This document shows, piece after piece, positions 44,537-54,314 of a stretch of DNA of 64,000 nucleotides. The DNA is from Lacihabitans sp. CCS-44. GTDB lineage: Bacteria > Bacteroidota > Bacteroidia > Cytophagales > Spirosomataceae. The notes under the pieces are model-generated. The model was given only the letters and a program-made list of their open reading frames with translations. It did not search any database and was not told where the DNA came from. The position numbers and the translations under genes were made by a program. How positions within the stretch are numbered: position 1 is the first letter of the stretch; each line of letters begins with the position of its first letter. The stretch is taken from positions 114,947-178,946 of the forward strand of contig NZ_RJUE01000054.1 of the NCBI RefSeq assembly GCF_024343735.1, given 5' to 3'.

Positions 44537-46975
44537 ATGAAAAATCGTATCATATTTTTTGTCATTATTTTATTCTCAATTCAAACCACTTTTTCTCAAA
44601 TAAAACAAGGAAGAAATCAGTCCTTTGATGCCAATTGGAAGTTCCAAAAAGGCAAAGGAGTTGATGCGAAAGCCACCGATTTTAATGATACCGATTGGCG
44701 AAAATTAGACCTTCCGCACGATTGGAGCATAGAAGATTTGACTGATACCCCAAATGATAGTACCGTGGGGCCTTTCTATAAAAATAATGCAGGAAAAAAC
44801 GCCACAGCATTTACAGTGGGCGGCACGGCTTGGTATCGCAAAACTTTTACAATGGATAAAAGCACCGCTGGTAAAAAGGTTTTCATCCAGTTTGATGGTG
44901 TGTATATGAATGCCGATGTTTGGATAAATGGGCATCATTTGGGCAATCATCCGTATGGCTATACGGCATTTGTGCATGATTTGACGGAGCATCTAAACCC
45001 CGCCGGCACGCCAAATGTGGTAGCGGTTGAGGTCAAAAATGAAGGTTATAACTCTCGTTGGTATTCTGGTTCGGGCATTTATCGTCATGTGTGGCTCAAT
45101 GTAGTAAACCCCAGTCATATTGGTAATTGGGGTGTTCAGATAGTTTCTAAAAACGTTTCTGAGCAAGTTGCTGATATTCATTTTACTACTGAAATTGAAA
45201 ATAGTGTCGCTAATCTTTCGCTAACGGTGGAGATTTATTCTGCTGATAATAAATTGATTAGTGCCAATGCCGCCGAGGTTTCGGGCAAGGACAAAGTTGA
45301 GCAAATGATAAATCTCAAAAGCCCCAAATTATGGGACATAGAAAACCCTTATTTGTATAAAGCTAAAATGATTTTGAAGCAAAATGGAAAACTTATTGAT
45401 GAGCAAACGCAAAGTTTCGGTGTACGAAGTATTCATTTTGATGCCAAAACTGGCTTTACTTTAAACGGGAAAAATATCAAACTCAAAGGCGGCTGTATTC
45501 ATCATGACAATGGCCCTTTGGGAGCTGCTGCTATAGACCGAGCCGAAGAAAGGAAGATAGAATTACTCAAAAAAAATGGATATAATGCTGTCAGGTTTGC
45601 CCATAATCCATTTTCGGCGGCACTTTTAGATGCTTGTGATCGCCTCGGAATGTTGGTAATGGATGAGGCTTTTGATATGTGGAACACCAACAAAACGCCT
45701 GACGACTATGCCGATTATTTCAAAGACTGGTGGCAAAAAGATTTGACTTCTATCATTCAAAAAGACTTTAATCATCCATCCATAATTATGTGGAGTATCG
45801 GCAACGAAATTCCCGAAATCATTGACAGCACTGGGCATAAAACATCAAAAATATTAGCTGATTTTGTTCGAAATTTGGACGATTCAAGGCCCGTTATCAA
45901 TGCTATTCCGTTTCATTTGCCTTTAATAGCTCGGAAAAAATGGGACGTTACCGACCCCGCTTTTGCAAGTTTAGATGTGGGCGGTTATAATTACGCTACG
46001 CAATATTATGAAGGTGACCACAAGAAATTCCCCGAAAGAATTATGGTGGCTACCGAGTATTTTCCACCAAAAGCACTCGAAAACTGGAATTATGTAGAGA
46101 AAAATCCATACGTGATTGGAATGTTTAGTTGGTCGGCCATTGATTATTTGGGCGAAGCCGGGCTGGGTTTATCAAGATTGAAAAACAAAACCGATAAAGT
46201 TGGCGGATTTCAGGATACTTTCATGGCACCAGAATGGCCAATTTTCAATGCCTACACAGGCGAATTAGATTTAATTGGTAATAAAAAAGCCTCATCCTAT
46301 TATTTGGATGTAGTTTGGCGAAACACCCCAATCGAAATGATGGTTCATCGCCCAATTCCGGCAGGCAAAAAAGAGCTTACTGGCTTTTATGATTTTCCAG
46401 ATGAAATGAAAAGCTGGACTTGGCCGGGACATGAAAATGACACGCTTCAAGTGAGGGTTTTTACGAGAAGTTCAGTTGTTAAATTGGAACTGAATGGTAA
46501 AATTATTGCTGAACAAAAACTGGAGAAAGGATCCATCATTGCCAAATTTAATGTCCCTTATACGGCAGGTAAATTGGTCGCTCGAAGCTTTGAAGGCGAA
46601 AAAGAAATTGCCTCAGAAACACTCACCACCGCAGGAAAACCTTTTGCCGTTCGCTTAAAATCAGATAGAACAACCATCAAAGCCAGCAAAAATGATTTGG
46701 CTTATATAGCTGTTGAAATTGTAGATTCGGAAGGAAACATTGTACCTAATATTGATGATAAATTGATAAAATATCAAATAACTGGAAATGGCATTTTGGT
46801 AGGTGCAGGAAATGGAAATCCAAGAGATATGAGCAGTTTTAAGAAACCTGAGAAAAATGTATTTCAAGGTCGAGGCTTAGTTATAATTCAACCAAATGGA
46901 AAAGCTGGAAATATTAGCATAAAGGCAACTTCAACTGATTTAAAAGATGGTATATTAATGATAAAAAGCAAATAA
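44537..46975 (+). CDS. Secreted GH2 beta-galactosidase-like glycoside hydrolase
   Basis: This 812-residue protein has a signal peptide (ending TFSQ). Sugar-binding, immunoglobulin-like and TIM-barrel domains follow in GH2 order (LDLPHDWSIED, VWINGHHLGNHPYGYTAF, LKGGCIHHDNGPLGAA). The acid/base Glu424 is in W-S-I-G-N-E and the nucleophile Glu507 in A-T-E-Y-F. A C-terminal Ig-like DUF4982-type region ends the protein. It would act on beta-linked galactose or a related sugar in the periplasm or outside. The SDR gene starts three bases after its stop codon. Confidence 0.92.
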   Translation: MKNRIIFFVIILFSIQTTFSQIKQGRNQSFDANWKFQKGKGVDAKATDFNDTDWRKLDLPHDWSIEDLTDTPNDSTVGPFYKNNAGKNATAFTVGGTAWYRKTFTMDKSTAGKKVFIQFDGVYMNADVWINGHHLGNHPYGYTAFVHDLTEHLNPAGTPNVVAVEVKNEGYNSRWYSGSGIYRHVWLNVVNPSHIGNWGVQIVSKNVSEQVADIHFTTEIENSVANLSLTVEIYSADNKLISANAAEVSGKDKVEQMINLKSPKLWDIENPYLYKAKMILKQNGKLIDEQTQSFGVRSIHFDAKTGFTLNGKNIKLKGGCIHHDNGPLGAAAIDRAEERKIELLKKNGYNAVRFAHNPFSAALLDACDRLGMLVMDEAFDMWNTNKTPDDYADYFKDWWQKDLTSIIQKDFNHPSIIMWSIGNEIPEIIDSTGHKTSKILADFVRNLDDSRPVINAIPFHLPLIARKKWDVTDPAFASLDVGGYNYATQYYEGDHKKFPERIMVATEYFPPKALENWNYVEKNPYVIGMFSWSAIDYLGEAGLGLSRLKNKTDKVGGFQDTFMAPEWPIFNAYTGELDLIGNKKASSYYLDVVWRNTPIEMMVHRPIPAGKKELTGFYDFPDEMKSWTWPGHENDTLQVRVFTRSSVVKLELNGKIIAEQKLEKGSIIAKFNVPYTAGKLVARSFEGEKEIASETLTTAGKPFAVRLKSDRTTIKASKNDLAYIAVEIVDSEGNIVPNIDDKLIKYQITGNGILVGAGNGNPRDMSSFKKPEKNVFQGRGLVIIQPNGKAGNISIKATSTDLKDGILMIKSK

Positions 46976-46978
46976 TCG

Positions 46979-47782
46979 ATGAAAGTAGAAGACAAAATCA
47001 TAGTGGTCACTGGTGCTGGTAGTGGTATTGGTAGAGAGCTGGCCTTGTTATTATTACAAAAAAATGCCAATATCGTCGGAGTAGATATTCACCTAGACAA
47101 GCTAATAGAAACCCGTGAAATGGCCAAGGTAGCAGAGGATAGGTTTTTAGCGGTAAGCTTAGATATCAGCAACAGAGAAAAGGCAGATGCCTTGCCGCTC
47201 GAGGTTATTAAGCATTTTGGAGCTGTAGATGGTATTATAAATAATGCCGGTATCATCCAACATTTTATTCCTGTCAATGATTTGTCTTATGAAGAAATCA
47301 ATCGCGTTTTTAATGTCAACTTCTTTGGTACTTTGTATTTGACAAAAGCTTTTTTGCCGCATTTTTTACAAAGACCAGAAGCACATATTGTGAATATTTC
47401 GAGCATGGGTGGTTTTATACCTTTTCCTGGGCAAACCATCTACGGTGCTGCCAAAGCAGCCGTAAAGCTTCTAACAGAAGGCTTGTATGCTGAACTGAAA
47501 AATACACAGGTGAAAGTTACAGTGGTGCATCCAGGAGCTATAGCTACCAATATCACCGAAAATTCTGGCCTAGGGAAACCCAAAATGGAAGCCAATGCAA
47601 ATCAGGCTAAAATGGCACTTTCTCCGATTAAAGCAGCTGAAATAATCGTCAAAGCTATAGAAAATAATAAATATAGGGTAACTGTAGGTAAAGACGCTAC
47701 CATATTAGATTTGCTCTATCGGCTTAGCCCAAGAATGGCCACCAATTTTATTGGTAAAATGATGAGCAAGATGAAAATGTGA
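46979..47782 (+). CDS. Short-chain dehydrogenase/reductase
   Basis: This 267-residue protein has TGAGSGIGRELA (cofactor binding), NNAGI, the catalytic Ser and Tyr-x-x-x-Lys (NISSMGG and YGAAKAAVK) and a longer C-terminus than most SDRs (residues 220-267, hydrophobic at LLYRLSPRMATNFIGKMM). It starts three bases after the GH2 gene and so belongs to the NUDIX-controlled operon. It is a different subgroup from the SDR at 28900. The substrate is not inferred beyond a likely sugar or lipid alcohol. Confidence 0.9.
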   Translation: MKVEDKIIVVTGAGSGIGRELALLLLQKNANIVGVDIHLDKLIETREMAKVAEDRFLAVSLDISNREKADALPLEVIKHFGAVDGIINNAGIIQHFIPVNDLSYEEINRVFNVNFFGTLYLTKAFLPHFLQRPEAHIVNISSMGGFIPFPGQTIYGAAKAAVKLLTEGLYAELKNTQVKVTVVHPGAIATNITENSGLGKPKMEANANQAKMALSPIKAAEIIVKAIENNKYRVTVGKDATILDLLYRLSPRMATNFIGKMMSKMKM

Positions 47783-47787
47783 TGAAA

Positions 47788-47828
47788 TTAAGAGATTCGT
47801 CAATTCTCGGAAAAGACAAATCTCTTAA
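47788..47828. terminator. Possible bidirectional terminator between convergent genes
   Basis: TTAAGAGATT and AATCTCTTAA form a ten-base-pair stem around a 21-base loop. There is no strong T run on either side, so the call is weak. Confidence 0.4.
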
Positions 47829-47834
47829 ATCCTG

Positions 47835-48251
47835 CTACTTCACTACCTCACTCACTAATATAACAGGCGTGACATTGGTGTAATTTGGGAAATCGGCACG
47901 TATGGCATCTCGATGAGGTCCTATGGCGGCTTGATAATCGCTAATGTTTTTTAGGTAAAATGTGCCAATCGCCATATAAGGCAATGCTTGGTTTGGAATA
48001 CCATTGCCAAGGCCTTTTTCAATCGTATATTTAACCAGATTTGAGCCTAAATACCCAGCCACCATAGGCATGTGTTTGGCTTCGTAATAGTCCATATTAA
48101 AGGTTTTACCTTCGGCATAAGGATACATGACAGAAACCTTAATTAATCCTTTTTCACCAGTGGCGATGTTGTGACCTTCATGAATTTGCTGGCTATAGGC
48201 CGCAAAGCTAGCGGCTAAAAATATAAAAGATATGAATAGCTTTAATTTCAT
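47835..48251 (-). CDS. Secreted EthD-domain protein
   Basis: This 138-residue protein has a signal peptide (residues 1-20, AAYSQ). The mature part has the EthD/dimeric alpha-beta barrel pattern (GLIKVSVMYPYAEGKTFNMDYYEAKHMPMVAGYLG, YMAIGTFYLKNISDYQAAIG). The YY-x-x-KHMPMV segment is characteristic. EthD-domain proteins are often of unknown function; the exported form is common in Bacteroidota. It is convergent with the SDR gene and probably expressed alone. Confidence 0.88.
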   Translation of the reverse strand: MKLKLFISFIFLAASFAAYSQQIHEGHNIATGEKGLIKVSVMYPYAEGKTFNMDYYEAKHMPMVAGYLGSNLVKYTIEKGLGNGIPNQALPYMAIGTFYLKNISDYQAAIGPHRDAIRADFPNYTNVTPVILVSEVVK

Positions 48252-48369
48252 TGTTTGCTCATTTAAATGATACTTTATTCAATTTTAAACTTAATCTTCA
48301 AATATTAAATCAGTATTGTTATTTGGAGAACTGATATTATAGGAATTAGTGTCTTTAAGGAAGCCTCTC

Positions 48370-48909
48370 TCATTTCTTGGCTTCCATTATCTGCTTTACA
48401 TTCACCAATATCTGCTTTTCAGTTTTTTCTATCATGGGTTTACCGATCAATATCGAGGGTAGGTTCATAGGAAATGGAGCATCAAAAGCCGTAGAAACCG
48501 TTACTACCGTGGTGGTAGAGTCTTTGCTCTCAAATTTGTTCACGACCTTTCCGTGGCCCTCCATTGGCGAAATAAACTCCAAGTCTAATGCTATCTCGTT
48601 GTCAGACATGGCCGTAATGGTCTGGCTTCCTTCGCCCACATCGGGGTTCGAACTTTTCCAATAAGATTTTGAGCCCACAGTGCCGTCTACACCGCTGATG
48701 ACAGGCTGCAGATTTGGGTCAGGCTTGGTCCATTCAGAATATTCCTTCTGATTTGCGAATATTTTGAGGTAATCATACACCTCGGCTTTGGGTCTGTTGA
48801 TGGTTTCAGAAACAGTAACAGTGTAGCTTTTGGGCATGAGGGCAGCGGCAATAAGTGCCACTAAAACCAAGCCGCCAGCTACAAACAAAATAGTTTTTAC
48901 GATTTTCAT
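48370..48909 (-). CDS. Membrane-anchored SRPBCC family protein
   Basis: This 179-residue protein has an N-terminal anchor (TILFVAGGLVLVALIAAALM) and a START/polyketide-cyclase-like domain (VSETINRPKAEVYDYLKIFANQKEYSEW, GSKSYWKSS, DLEFISPMEGHGKVVNKFE). It would bind a hydrophobic ligand on the outer face of the inner membrane. It is a different subfamily from the AHSA1-like protein at 20289. Confidence 0.88.
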   Translation of the reverse strand: MKIVKTILFVAGGLVLVALIAAALMPKSYTVTVSETINRPKAEVYDYLKIFANQKEYSEWTKPDPNLQPVISGVDGTVGSKSYWKSSNPDVGEGSQTITAMSDNEIALDLEFISPMEGHGKVVNKFESKDSTTTVVTVSTAFDAPFPMNLPSILIGKPMIEKTEKQILVNVKQIMEAKK

Positions 48910-49246
48910 AGTATTAAAATATTAAAGGTTAGACTACGAAATTATGAATTTTTCACGAAATCGTTATTGCAGTAAGAGAAATTTCTTTGGAAGGGGGAGG
49001 GAGGGGGTATTAAGGCACTAAGGCAACGAGGCAAAAGGCATACGTACATACAACACTGTGGGCCTTTGTTCAAAACCATGTGTTCTCAGTGATAAAAAAA
49101 GGCAAGGATGCATAAGTCTAGTGCCTAGTTTTGTTTGCTTCAATATTTTCATTGTTTTTCGATGTTCTAGCCAGTAGGTTGTAGAGATTCGCAATCTGCT
49201 ACACCCGATCTTAGATGATATATTCCCCAAGGCTTAGGTAAATATA
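48910..49246. other. Intergenic region with a G-rich tract
   Basis: About 337 bases. At 48989-49007 the plus strand has three runs of three to five G and one pair of G separated by one or two A (potential G-quadruplex), then repeated AAGGCA-like words. A 70-codon open frame (49018-49230, minus) has no coding-like features and is not accepted. Confidence 0.5.
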
Positions 49247-50077
49247 TTAAATTACACCTTCTTTCTTCAGAAACATGGCCACTTCCTTAATACTCGAAAA
49301 AGCCTCTATGTCGAAGTGTTCTCTTGCCTTGGCTATAATTCTTCGGTTAGTGGTTTTTTGCAATGTTTCTAGTTTGATATCTAGTTTTTGGCATATTTCT
49401 TTTTGTGTGATATCGGGTTTGAAGGCTATCAATTCAAGGATTTTTATTTCGTTTGTGTTGAAGCTAAAAGGTTTGTTTAAAGTATCAAGCAGCATTTTTT
49501 GATTGTTTTTCAAGGCATTGCTTTCGGCTTTTGTCACAAGCTCCGCCTCATTTCCCACTCTTAAATCCATGGCGTCAAGGTCTTGGTATTCCTTTAGTAC
49601 CACATAATGATTGAGGTAGGAGGTTACCATGCCTGTTTTTTTGTCTATCTGAAACGGATAAAGTGTTCTTTTCGTCAAGATATATTTTCCGTTGGCATGT
49701 AACAAAGGTATCTGAATTACAATCTTTTGACCCATGAATTTTAAACTAAAAGCATCAGAATTGGCCGTTGCAAAAGCCGACTGTGCCGACATATTTAGAG
49801 CAGCTAAGTGCCTCGAGTGAATAATGCGGAAATAGTCAAATAAGGCAAAGTTGGCATCAGGATAACCCAGCCATTCTCCGATGCCGTAGGCATGTTCTAT
49901 TTTTCTTTCGGGAAGATTGAGTACAAAGAAAAACTGCTCATATTTTACCGTTTTTTTGAGGTTTTCTATCTCGGTTTCTTGCGTGGTTTTTTCTACCAAA
50001 AAATCATAACTAGCATCGGTGGGGTATCTCTTGTTGAGTTCTTCCAGAGCTATTTGTAGAAAATTTTGTTGTATCAT
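49247..50077 (-). CDS. LuxR-type HTH transcriptional regulator
   Basis: This 276-residue protein has an N-terminal sensing domain of PAS-like appearance (IGEWLGYPDANFALFDYFRIIHSRHLAALNMSAQSAF) and a C-terminal LuxR-like helix-turn-helix (FSFNTNEIKILELIAFKPDI and TQKEICQKLDIKLETLQKTTNRRIIAKA). It has no receiver domain. It is divergent from the sensor kinase at 50227 with a 150-base gap that contains likely promoters, so it may regulate that gene or answer to the same signal. Confidence 0.82.
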   Translation of the reverse strand: MIQQNFLQIALEELNKRYPTDASYDFLVEKTTQETEIENLKKTVKYEQFFFVLNLPERKIEHAYGIGEWLGYPDANFALFDYFRIIHSRHLAALNMSAQSAFATANSDAFSLKFMGQKIVIQIPLLHANGKYILTKRTLYPFQIDKKTGMVTSYLNHYVVLKEYQDLDAMDLRVGNEAELVTKAESNALKNNQKMLLDTLNKPFSFNTNEIKILELIAFKPDITQKEICQKLDIKLETLQKTTNRRIIAKAREHFDIEAFSSIKEVAMFLKKEGVI

Positions 50078-50226
50078 ATTTTACAAAATATTTAAGAGTT
50101 TTGACGGACTCTCCGCCAAATATACTTAATCACTAAGTCTATATTTGCCGAATAATAAATTTTTTGTTTTTTTATTTAGTGGACAGCAAAGATTAAGTAG
50201 TATTGCACAAACCTATACCATTCCTT

Positions 50227-53200
50227 ATGAATTTCTGCCGCTTTTGTGTAACTCAAAAAAATAGAATTGGCGTTTTCCTATTATTATTTCTGCAAACGAG
50301 CTTTACTCTATCCGCTCAAAAATACCCTTACAAGCTTTTTACGATCAAAGACGGCCTCTCGGCCATGCAGTGCACTTCTGTTTTTCAAGATAGCCGAGGT
50401 TTCTTGTGGATAACTACCAAAAATGGCCTGAATAGGTTTGATGGTAAGACATTTAAAAGATTTTATACTGAGGATGGATTAGAGAATAATACCCGTTTCA
50501 GTAAAATCGTTGAGTTGCCTAATGGCGAAATTTGCTTCATGAATGGCAAGTATTTAATGTTTTATGATAATATTTCATTTAAAAAAATAGCTTTGCCTAG
50601 GGAAGTAGAAACCTATCAATTCGGTAATGGACTGTATTATAATCATCAAAAAAAACAATTAATTTGTATAACTACAAAAGATAATTCAAGAATCCCAAAC
50701 AGTGTTTTTACATATAGTCTCACATCAAGAAAATTTACAAGACATACATTTAGGGAAATTTCCAAGGGGTATTCATTCTCTCCAGAATATTTTGATTCTA
50801 ACACCCAGGTTTACTACGGCAATAGTATCAACACTGAACTTGTTTCTGAGGATGTATACACTTATGATTCAAATAATAATTATAAAAAAATATTAGAAAC
50901 TTATCCACGGGAATTGGCTTCATTTAATTATTCGGATGATAATCAGATAGTTGCCAAGTATCGAAATGAAGGTGGTACAATAGTATACGATATAAAAGAG
51001 GGAGCGACTGAATTTAAAAAATGGCTAGTCTTAGATAAAAATGATAATTTAAATGTAGTCAGTGTATCTAAAAGAGACCAACTTGTGGCCAACAATAACA
51101 AGATTTTCTATATTTCTAAAAACTCTCAGGACTTAAATTTACTAAATGAAGGATTTGTAGCTGTGTTAAGCAGTGTCAAATCAAAAGATGAGAAATTGAT
51201 TTGGATGCCCACTGAGAAAGGTCTTCTGCAATTTACCAACAATGGCATTAGACATTTCGACGAAAAGGATGCAGAATACGTTTGGTCCGTCACCGAGGAT
51301 GATAAAAATGATATTTGGATGCTGTCTTTTGAGGCACCCCTCAAGGTCTTTAATGGCAAGTCTGTCAGAACTGAAAATGGTCATTTGAAGCTTTTTCCGT
51401 TTGTTGGGCGGAATAAAAATATTCATACTGTTTCCGATGCCAATCGGTTTTATTTTTCAGCCGTTAAGGATAAAAGAGGGGGGCTTTGGTTACCCAATTC
51501 TAGTAGTCAGATATTGTACAAAAATGGCAATTTCAGTATGCCGAATCTCTACGGGGCATATTATAATTATTACGATGCCGAACATGACTATATTTTTCAA
51601 GGAAGTGCATTGGGTATAGGTGTTTACCCAGCCTTTTCTCCCGAAAAAGAGTTTTTCTTGCATGGTGGGAAGGAATTATTGTCCTATCCCAACTACATGT
51701 ATATCTATAAAGATCGTAAAAAACGCTATTGGTTGGGCGGTTGGGGCGGTATGAACAGATTTGAGACTTTTGCCGATGTTTTCAAGAAAAAATCGAAGGA
51801 GTATAGCCAAGCGAAAAAAAATATACCATTTAGAGGATTTATTACCATGTTTGAAGACGTGGATGGTACGCTTTGGACTGGCACTGTTGATGGCTTATAT
51901 TATTATGTAGAAAGCAGCGATTCTTGGCAGAAAGTCATGTCTAATCAAATTAAAAAATTTGTAACACTTATTGGGCAAGTGTCTGACGATAAGTTGATTG
52001 TTGGTGTAGAGGAAGGTCTGATGATACTAGATAGAAAAAAACTGAAGGCCAACCAACCAGCACTTATTAAGCTCTATAATTATCACAATGGTTTCGAAGG
52101 TCTTGAGCCCGGTCAAAATGGACTATTTAAAGATTCTAAAGGTAGGCTTTGGATAACGTCGGGCTCTGTTTTGAGTGTAATAGAGCCAGATAAATTGGAC
52201 TTGGACAACAACGCATTGGTACCATACATAGAAAAGATTAACAAAAAGAACATAAGTTTTTTTCAAAAAGATGCACTGGTTTTGAAAGAAAACGAAATCC
52301 ATTTGGAGGTAGGGGCGAACGGCTTTAATAGGCCTATGGAGTCGCAATATAGTGTAAAAGTTGATGGTGGCAACTGGAGCAGCTGGCAGAAATCGTCTGA
52401 GTATTTTGTTTCGGCCTTGCCCAATGGCATACATCTGATTCAAGTGAGAGCCAAAACGGAGGGCATTTTGGACGAAAACTTGTTGCCAGTTGATTTAAAG
52501 GTTGATATTCAGGCACCTTTTTATAAATCGCCCAACTTCGCCTTATATCTTGGAATAGCCTGTGCATTCTTATTTTCATGGTTTTTGTATTCTTTCTTTA
52601 AAGGCAGGTATGAAAAACGAAAGTTGGCCGAAAAGGAAAGAACTATAAACTATCTTCAAATACAAACACTACAGGCTCAACTTAATCCTCACTTTTTATT
52701 CAACGCATTGAGTTCTTTGCAGCATTTAATACTCAAGAAAGAAACCGCATTGGCCAACAATAGTTTAACCAAACTCGCAAGTTTGATGCGAGGATATTTG
52801 GAGTCAAGTGTGGTGGCCAATAATCCGAGGATTCAGAAAAATGAGATAAGCCTCAGGCATAAAATTGAATTGTTACATTCCTATCTAGACTTGGAGAGTA
52901 TTCAGCACCAAGATAAATTCGATTATCAAATTACATTTTCGGAAGAATTACCACTTGATAGTATCAAATTACCTCCACTTATTATTCAGCCATTTGTAGA
53001 AAATGCCATAAAACACGGCTTGGTACACAAAAAGGGCAAGGGGAGTTTACATATAAAGTTTGAATACGCAGAGGAGGTTTTGGTATGTACCATTGACGAT
53101 GACGGCATAGGAAGAGCGGCTGCTGCCGAAATCAAAAGACGGTCGGAGCATTCCTACAAATCCTACGGTACACACTTGGTCTATGAACGTGTGAAATTGC

Positions 53201-53295
53201 TGAACGAGTCTGATTATGAGATAAATATCCAAACTATAGATAAACTGCAGGGAACAACTGTAATAATTAAAATTCAACAAAAATATGAAGATTAA
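50227..53295 (+). CDS. Reg_prop / Y_Y_Y sensor histidine kinase (LytS-type kinase domain)
   Basis: I prefer the ATG at 50227 (1022 residues) over a TTG eight codons upstream. After a signal peptide (GVFLLLFLQTSFTLSAQ) the periplasmic part has two-component regulator propeller repeats (FTIKDGLSAMQCTSVFQDSRGFLWITTKNGLNRFDG) up to about residue 680. A Y_Y_Y Ig-like domain follows, then a membrane span (LGIACAFLFSWFLYSFF). The cytoplasmic part is a His_kinase domain with LNPHFLFNALSSLQ (phosphoacceptor His) and ATP-binding ENAIKHGLVHKKGKGSL and DDDGIG motifs. It phosphorylates the LytTR regulator whose gene overlaps it by 11 bases. The signal is unknown; homologues often sense sugars or glycans. 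Confidence 0.93.
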   Translation: MNFCRFCVTQKNRIGVFLLLFLQTSFTLSAQKYPYKLFTIKDGLSAMQCTSVFQDSRGFLWITTKNGLNRFDGKTFKRFYTEDGLENNTRFSKIVELPNGEICFMNGKYLMFYDNISFKKIALPREVETYQFGNGLYYNHQKKQLICITTKDNSRIPNSVFTYSLTSRKFTRHTFREISKGYSFSPEYFDSNTQVYYGNSINTELVSEDVYTYDSNNNYKKILETYPRELASFNYSDDNQIVAKYRNEGGTIVYDIKEGATEFKKWLVLDKNDNLNVVSVSKRDQLVANNNKIFYISKNSQDLNLLNEGFVAVLSSVKSKDEKLIWMPTEKGLLQFTNNGIRHFDEKDAEYVWSVTEDDKNDIWMLSFEAPLKVFNGKSVRTENGHLKLFPFVGRNKNIHTVSDANRFYFSAVKDKRGGLWLPNSSSQILYKNGNFSMPNLYGAYYNYYDAEHDYIFQGSALGIGVYPAFSPEKEFFLHGGKELLSYPNYMYIYKDRKKRYWLGGWGGMNRFETFADVFKKKSKEYSQAKKNIPFRGFITMFEDVDGTLWTGTVDGLYYYVESSDSWQKVMSNQIKKFVTLIGQVSDDKLIVGVEEGLMILDRKKLKANQPALIKLYNYHNGFEGLEPGQNGLFKDSKGRLWITSGSVLSVIEPDKLDLDNNALVPYIEKINKKNISFFQKDALVLKENEIHLEVGANGFNRPMESQYSVKVDGGNWSSWQKSSEYFVSALPNGIHLIQVRAKTEGILDENLLPVDLKVDIQAPFYKSPNFALYLGIACAFLFSWFLYSFFKGRYEKRKLAEKERTINYLQIQTLQAQLNPHFLFNALSSLQHLILKKETALANNSLTKLASLMRGYLESSVVANNPRIQKNEISLRHKIELLHSYLDLESIQHQDKFDYQITFSEELPLDSIKLPPLIIQPFVENAIKHGLVHKKGKGSLHIKFEYAEEVLVCTIDDDGIGRAAAAEIKRRSEHSYKSYGTHLVYERVKLLNESDYEINIQTIDKLQGTTVIIKIQQKYED

Positions 53296-54115
53296 AACCA
53301 TACTAATAGAAGACAATCCGAAGATTCGAGAGTCGTTAGGTATACTTCTAACCACAAACTTTGAAGAAATAGACCTTGTAGGCGAGGCCGAAAGCGTGGA
53401 GGAGGGCGAAGAAATAATCCGTAGCCTAGAGCCTGATTTTGTGATATTTGACATTGACATCATCAATGGTACGAGCTTTGATATTTTAACAAACCTCAAA
53501 GCCAAAGGCGGTGTGGCCTTCAAGTTTATATTTCTAACTGCACACAGCAACACCGAAAATACGATAAAGGCCATAAAATATTCTGCCAACGATTTTCTAG
53601 TGAAACCCCTAGACCAAGCCATGCTCAAGGACTCCGTTTCGGCCATAATAGAAACTGTAAAACAGAAGCAAGACCAAAATCACAAGCTTGACTTGCTGCT
53701 GGAATTGTTAGACAACCCCAACAACCTCAACCAGCGAATTGGGGTGCAAACCGCCAAAGGGCAGATTCAAAACGTAATATTAAAAGACGTGATGTATCTC
53801 AAGTCTGACGGTATTTTGACAGTCTTTAAATTTACTGACGGCTCTGAGTTGAAAGGCTTTAAAAATATAGGGTTTTATGCTGACAACCTCTGTAGAGATT
53901 ATGATTTTATACAAATACACCAAGGTATAATAGTAAACCTCAACTACCTCAAAACTTTTACGCCTACCACTAAAAAAATAATACTTAATAATGGCCTTGA
54001 GCTGGAGGCTTCAAGGAGTGGCAGCAAGGTTTTGAAAGAATATTTGATGGGCTTTTCGCCCACCAAACTGAAGCTAGGTTTTGTGAAGGATTTACTGGCA
54101 AAGTTGAGGATTTAG
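53285..54115 (+). CDS. LytTR-type response regulator
   Basis: This 276-residue protein has an N-terminal receiver domain with the acidic pocket (E9, D10) and phospho-acceptor D56 (DFVIFDIDIINGTSFD), plus T and K of the switch (FLTAHSN, FLVKPLDQA). The C-terminal LytTR DNA-binding domain spans about 160-255 (VILKDVMYLKSDGILTVFKFTDGSELKGFK, FIQIHQGIIVNLNYLKTF). It is encoded with the kinase by an 11-base overlap. Its target genes are not apparent; the lone LytTR protein downstream may be one. Confidence 0.93.
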   Translation: MKIKTILIEDNPKIRESLGILLTTNFEEIDLVGEAESVEEGEEIIRSLEPDFVIFDIDIINGTSFDILTNLKAKGGVAFKFIFLTAHSNTENTIKAIKYSANDFLVKPLDQAMLKDSVSAIIETVKQKQDQNHKLDLLLELLDNPNNLNQRIGVQTAKGQIQNVILKDVMYLKSDGILTVFKFTDGSELKGFKNIGFYADNLCRDYDFIQIHQGIIVNLNYLKTFTPTTKKIILNNGLELEASRSGSKVLKEYLMGFSPTKLKLGFVKDLLAKLRI

Positions 54116-54314
54116 GGTATTTGTCGATTTTTATTTAATTACTTCTTAATGTATTTTTAAAATGTTTTAAAATCCGGCAGTGCTATTAGCAATATTTTTA
54201 TAATGCTAAATCCACATTTACCAAATATTATAAAATCCGACCGAATTTTATTTAGCGGTTGACTCTTTTCGTTGGTTTTCTGAAATTTGGATGATTAATT
54301 TATCCAAATAAACT

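Noticed and set aside
49018..49230. 70-codon minus-strand frame in the 48.9-49.2 kb spacer
   Set aside because: No signal, motif or coding-like composition; it lies in a region with short simple repeats.
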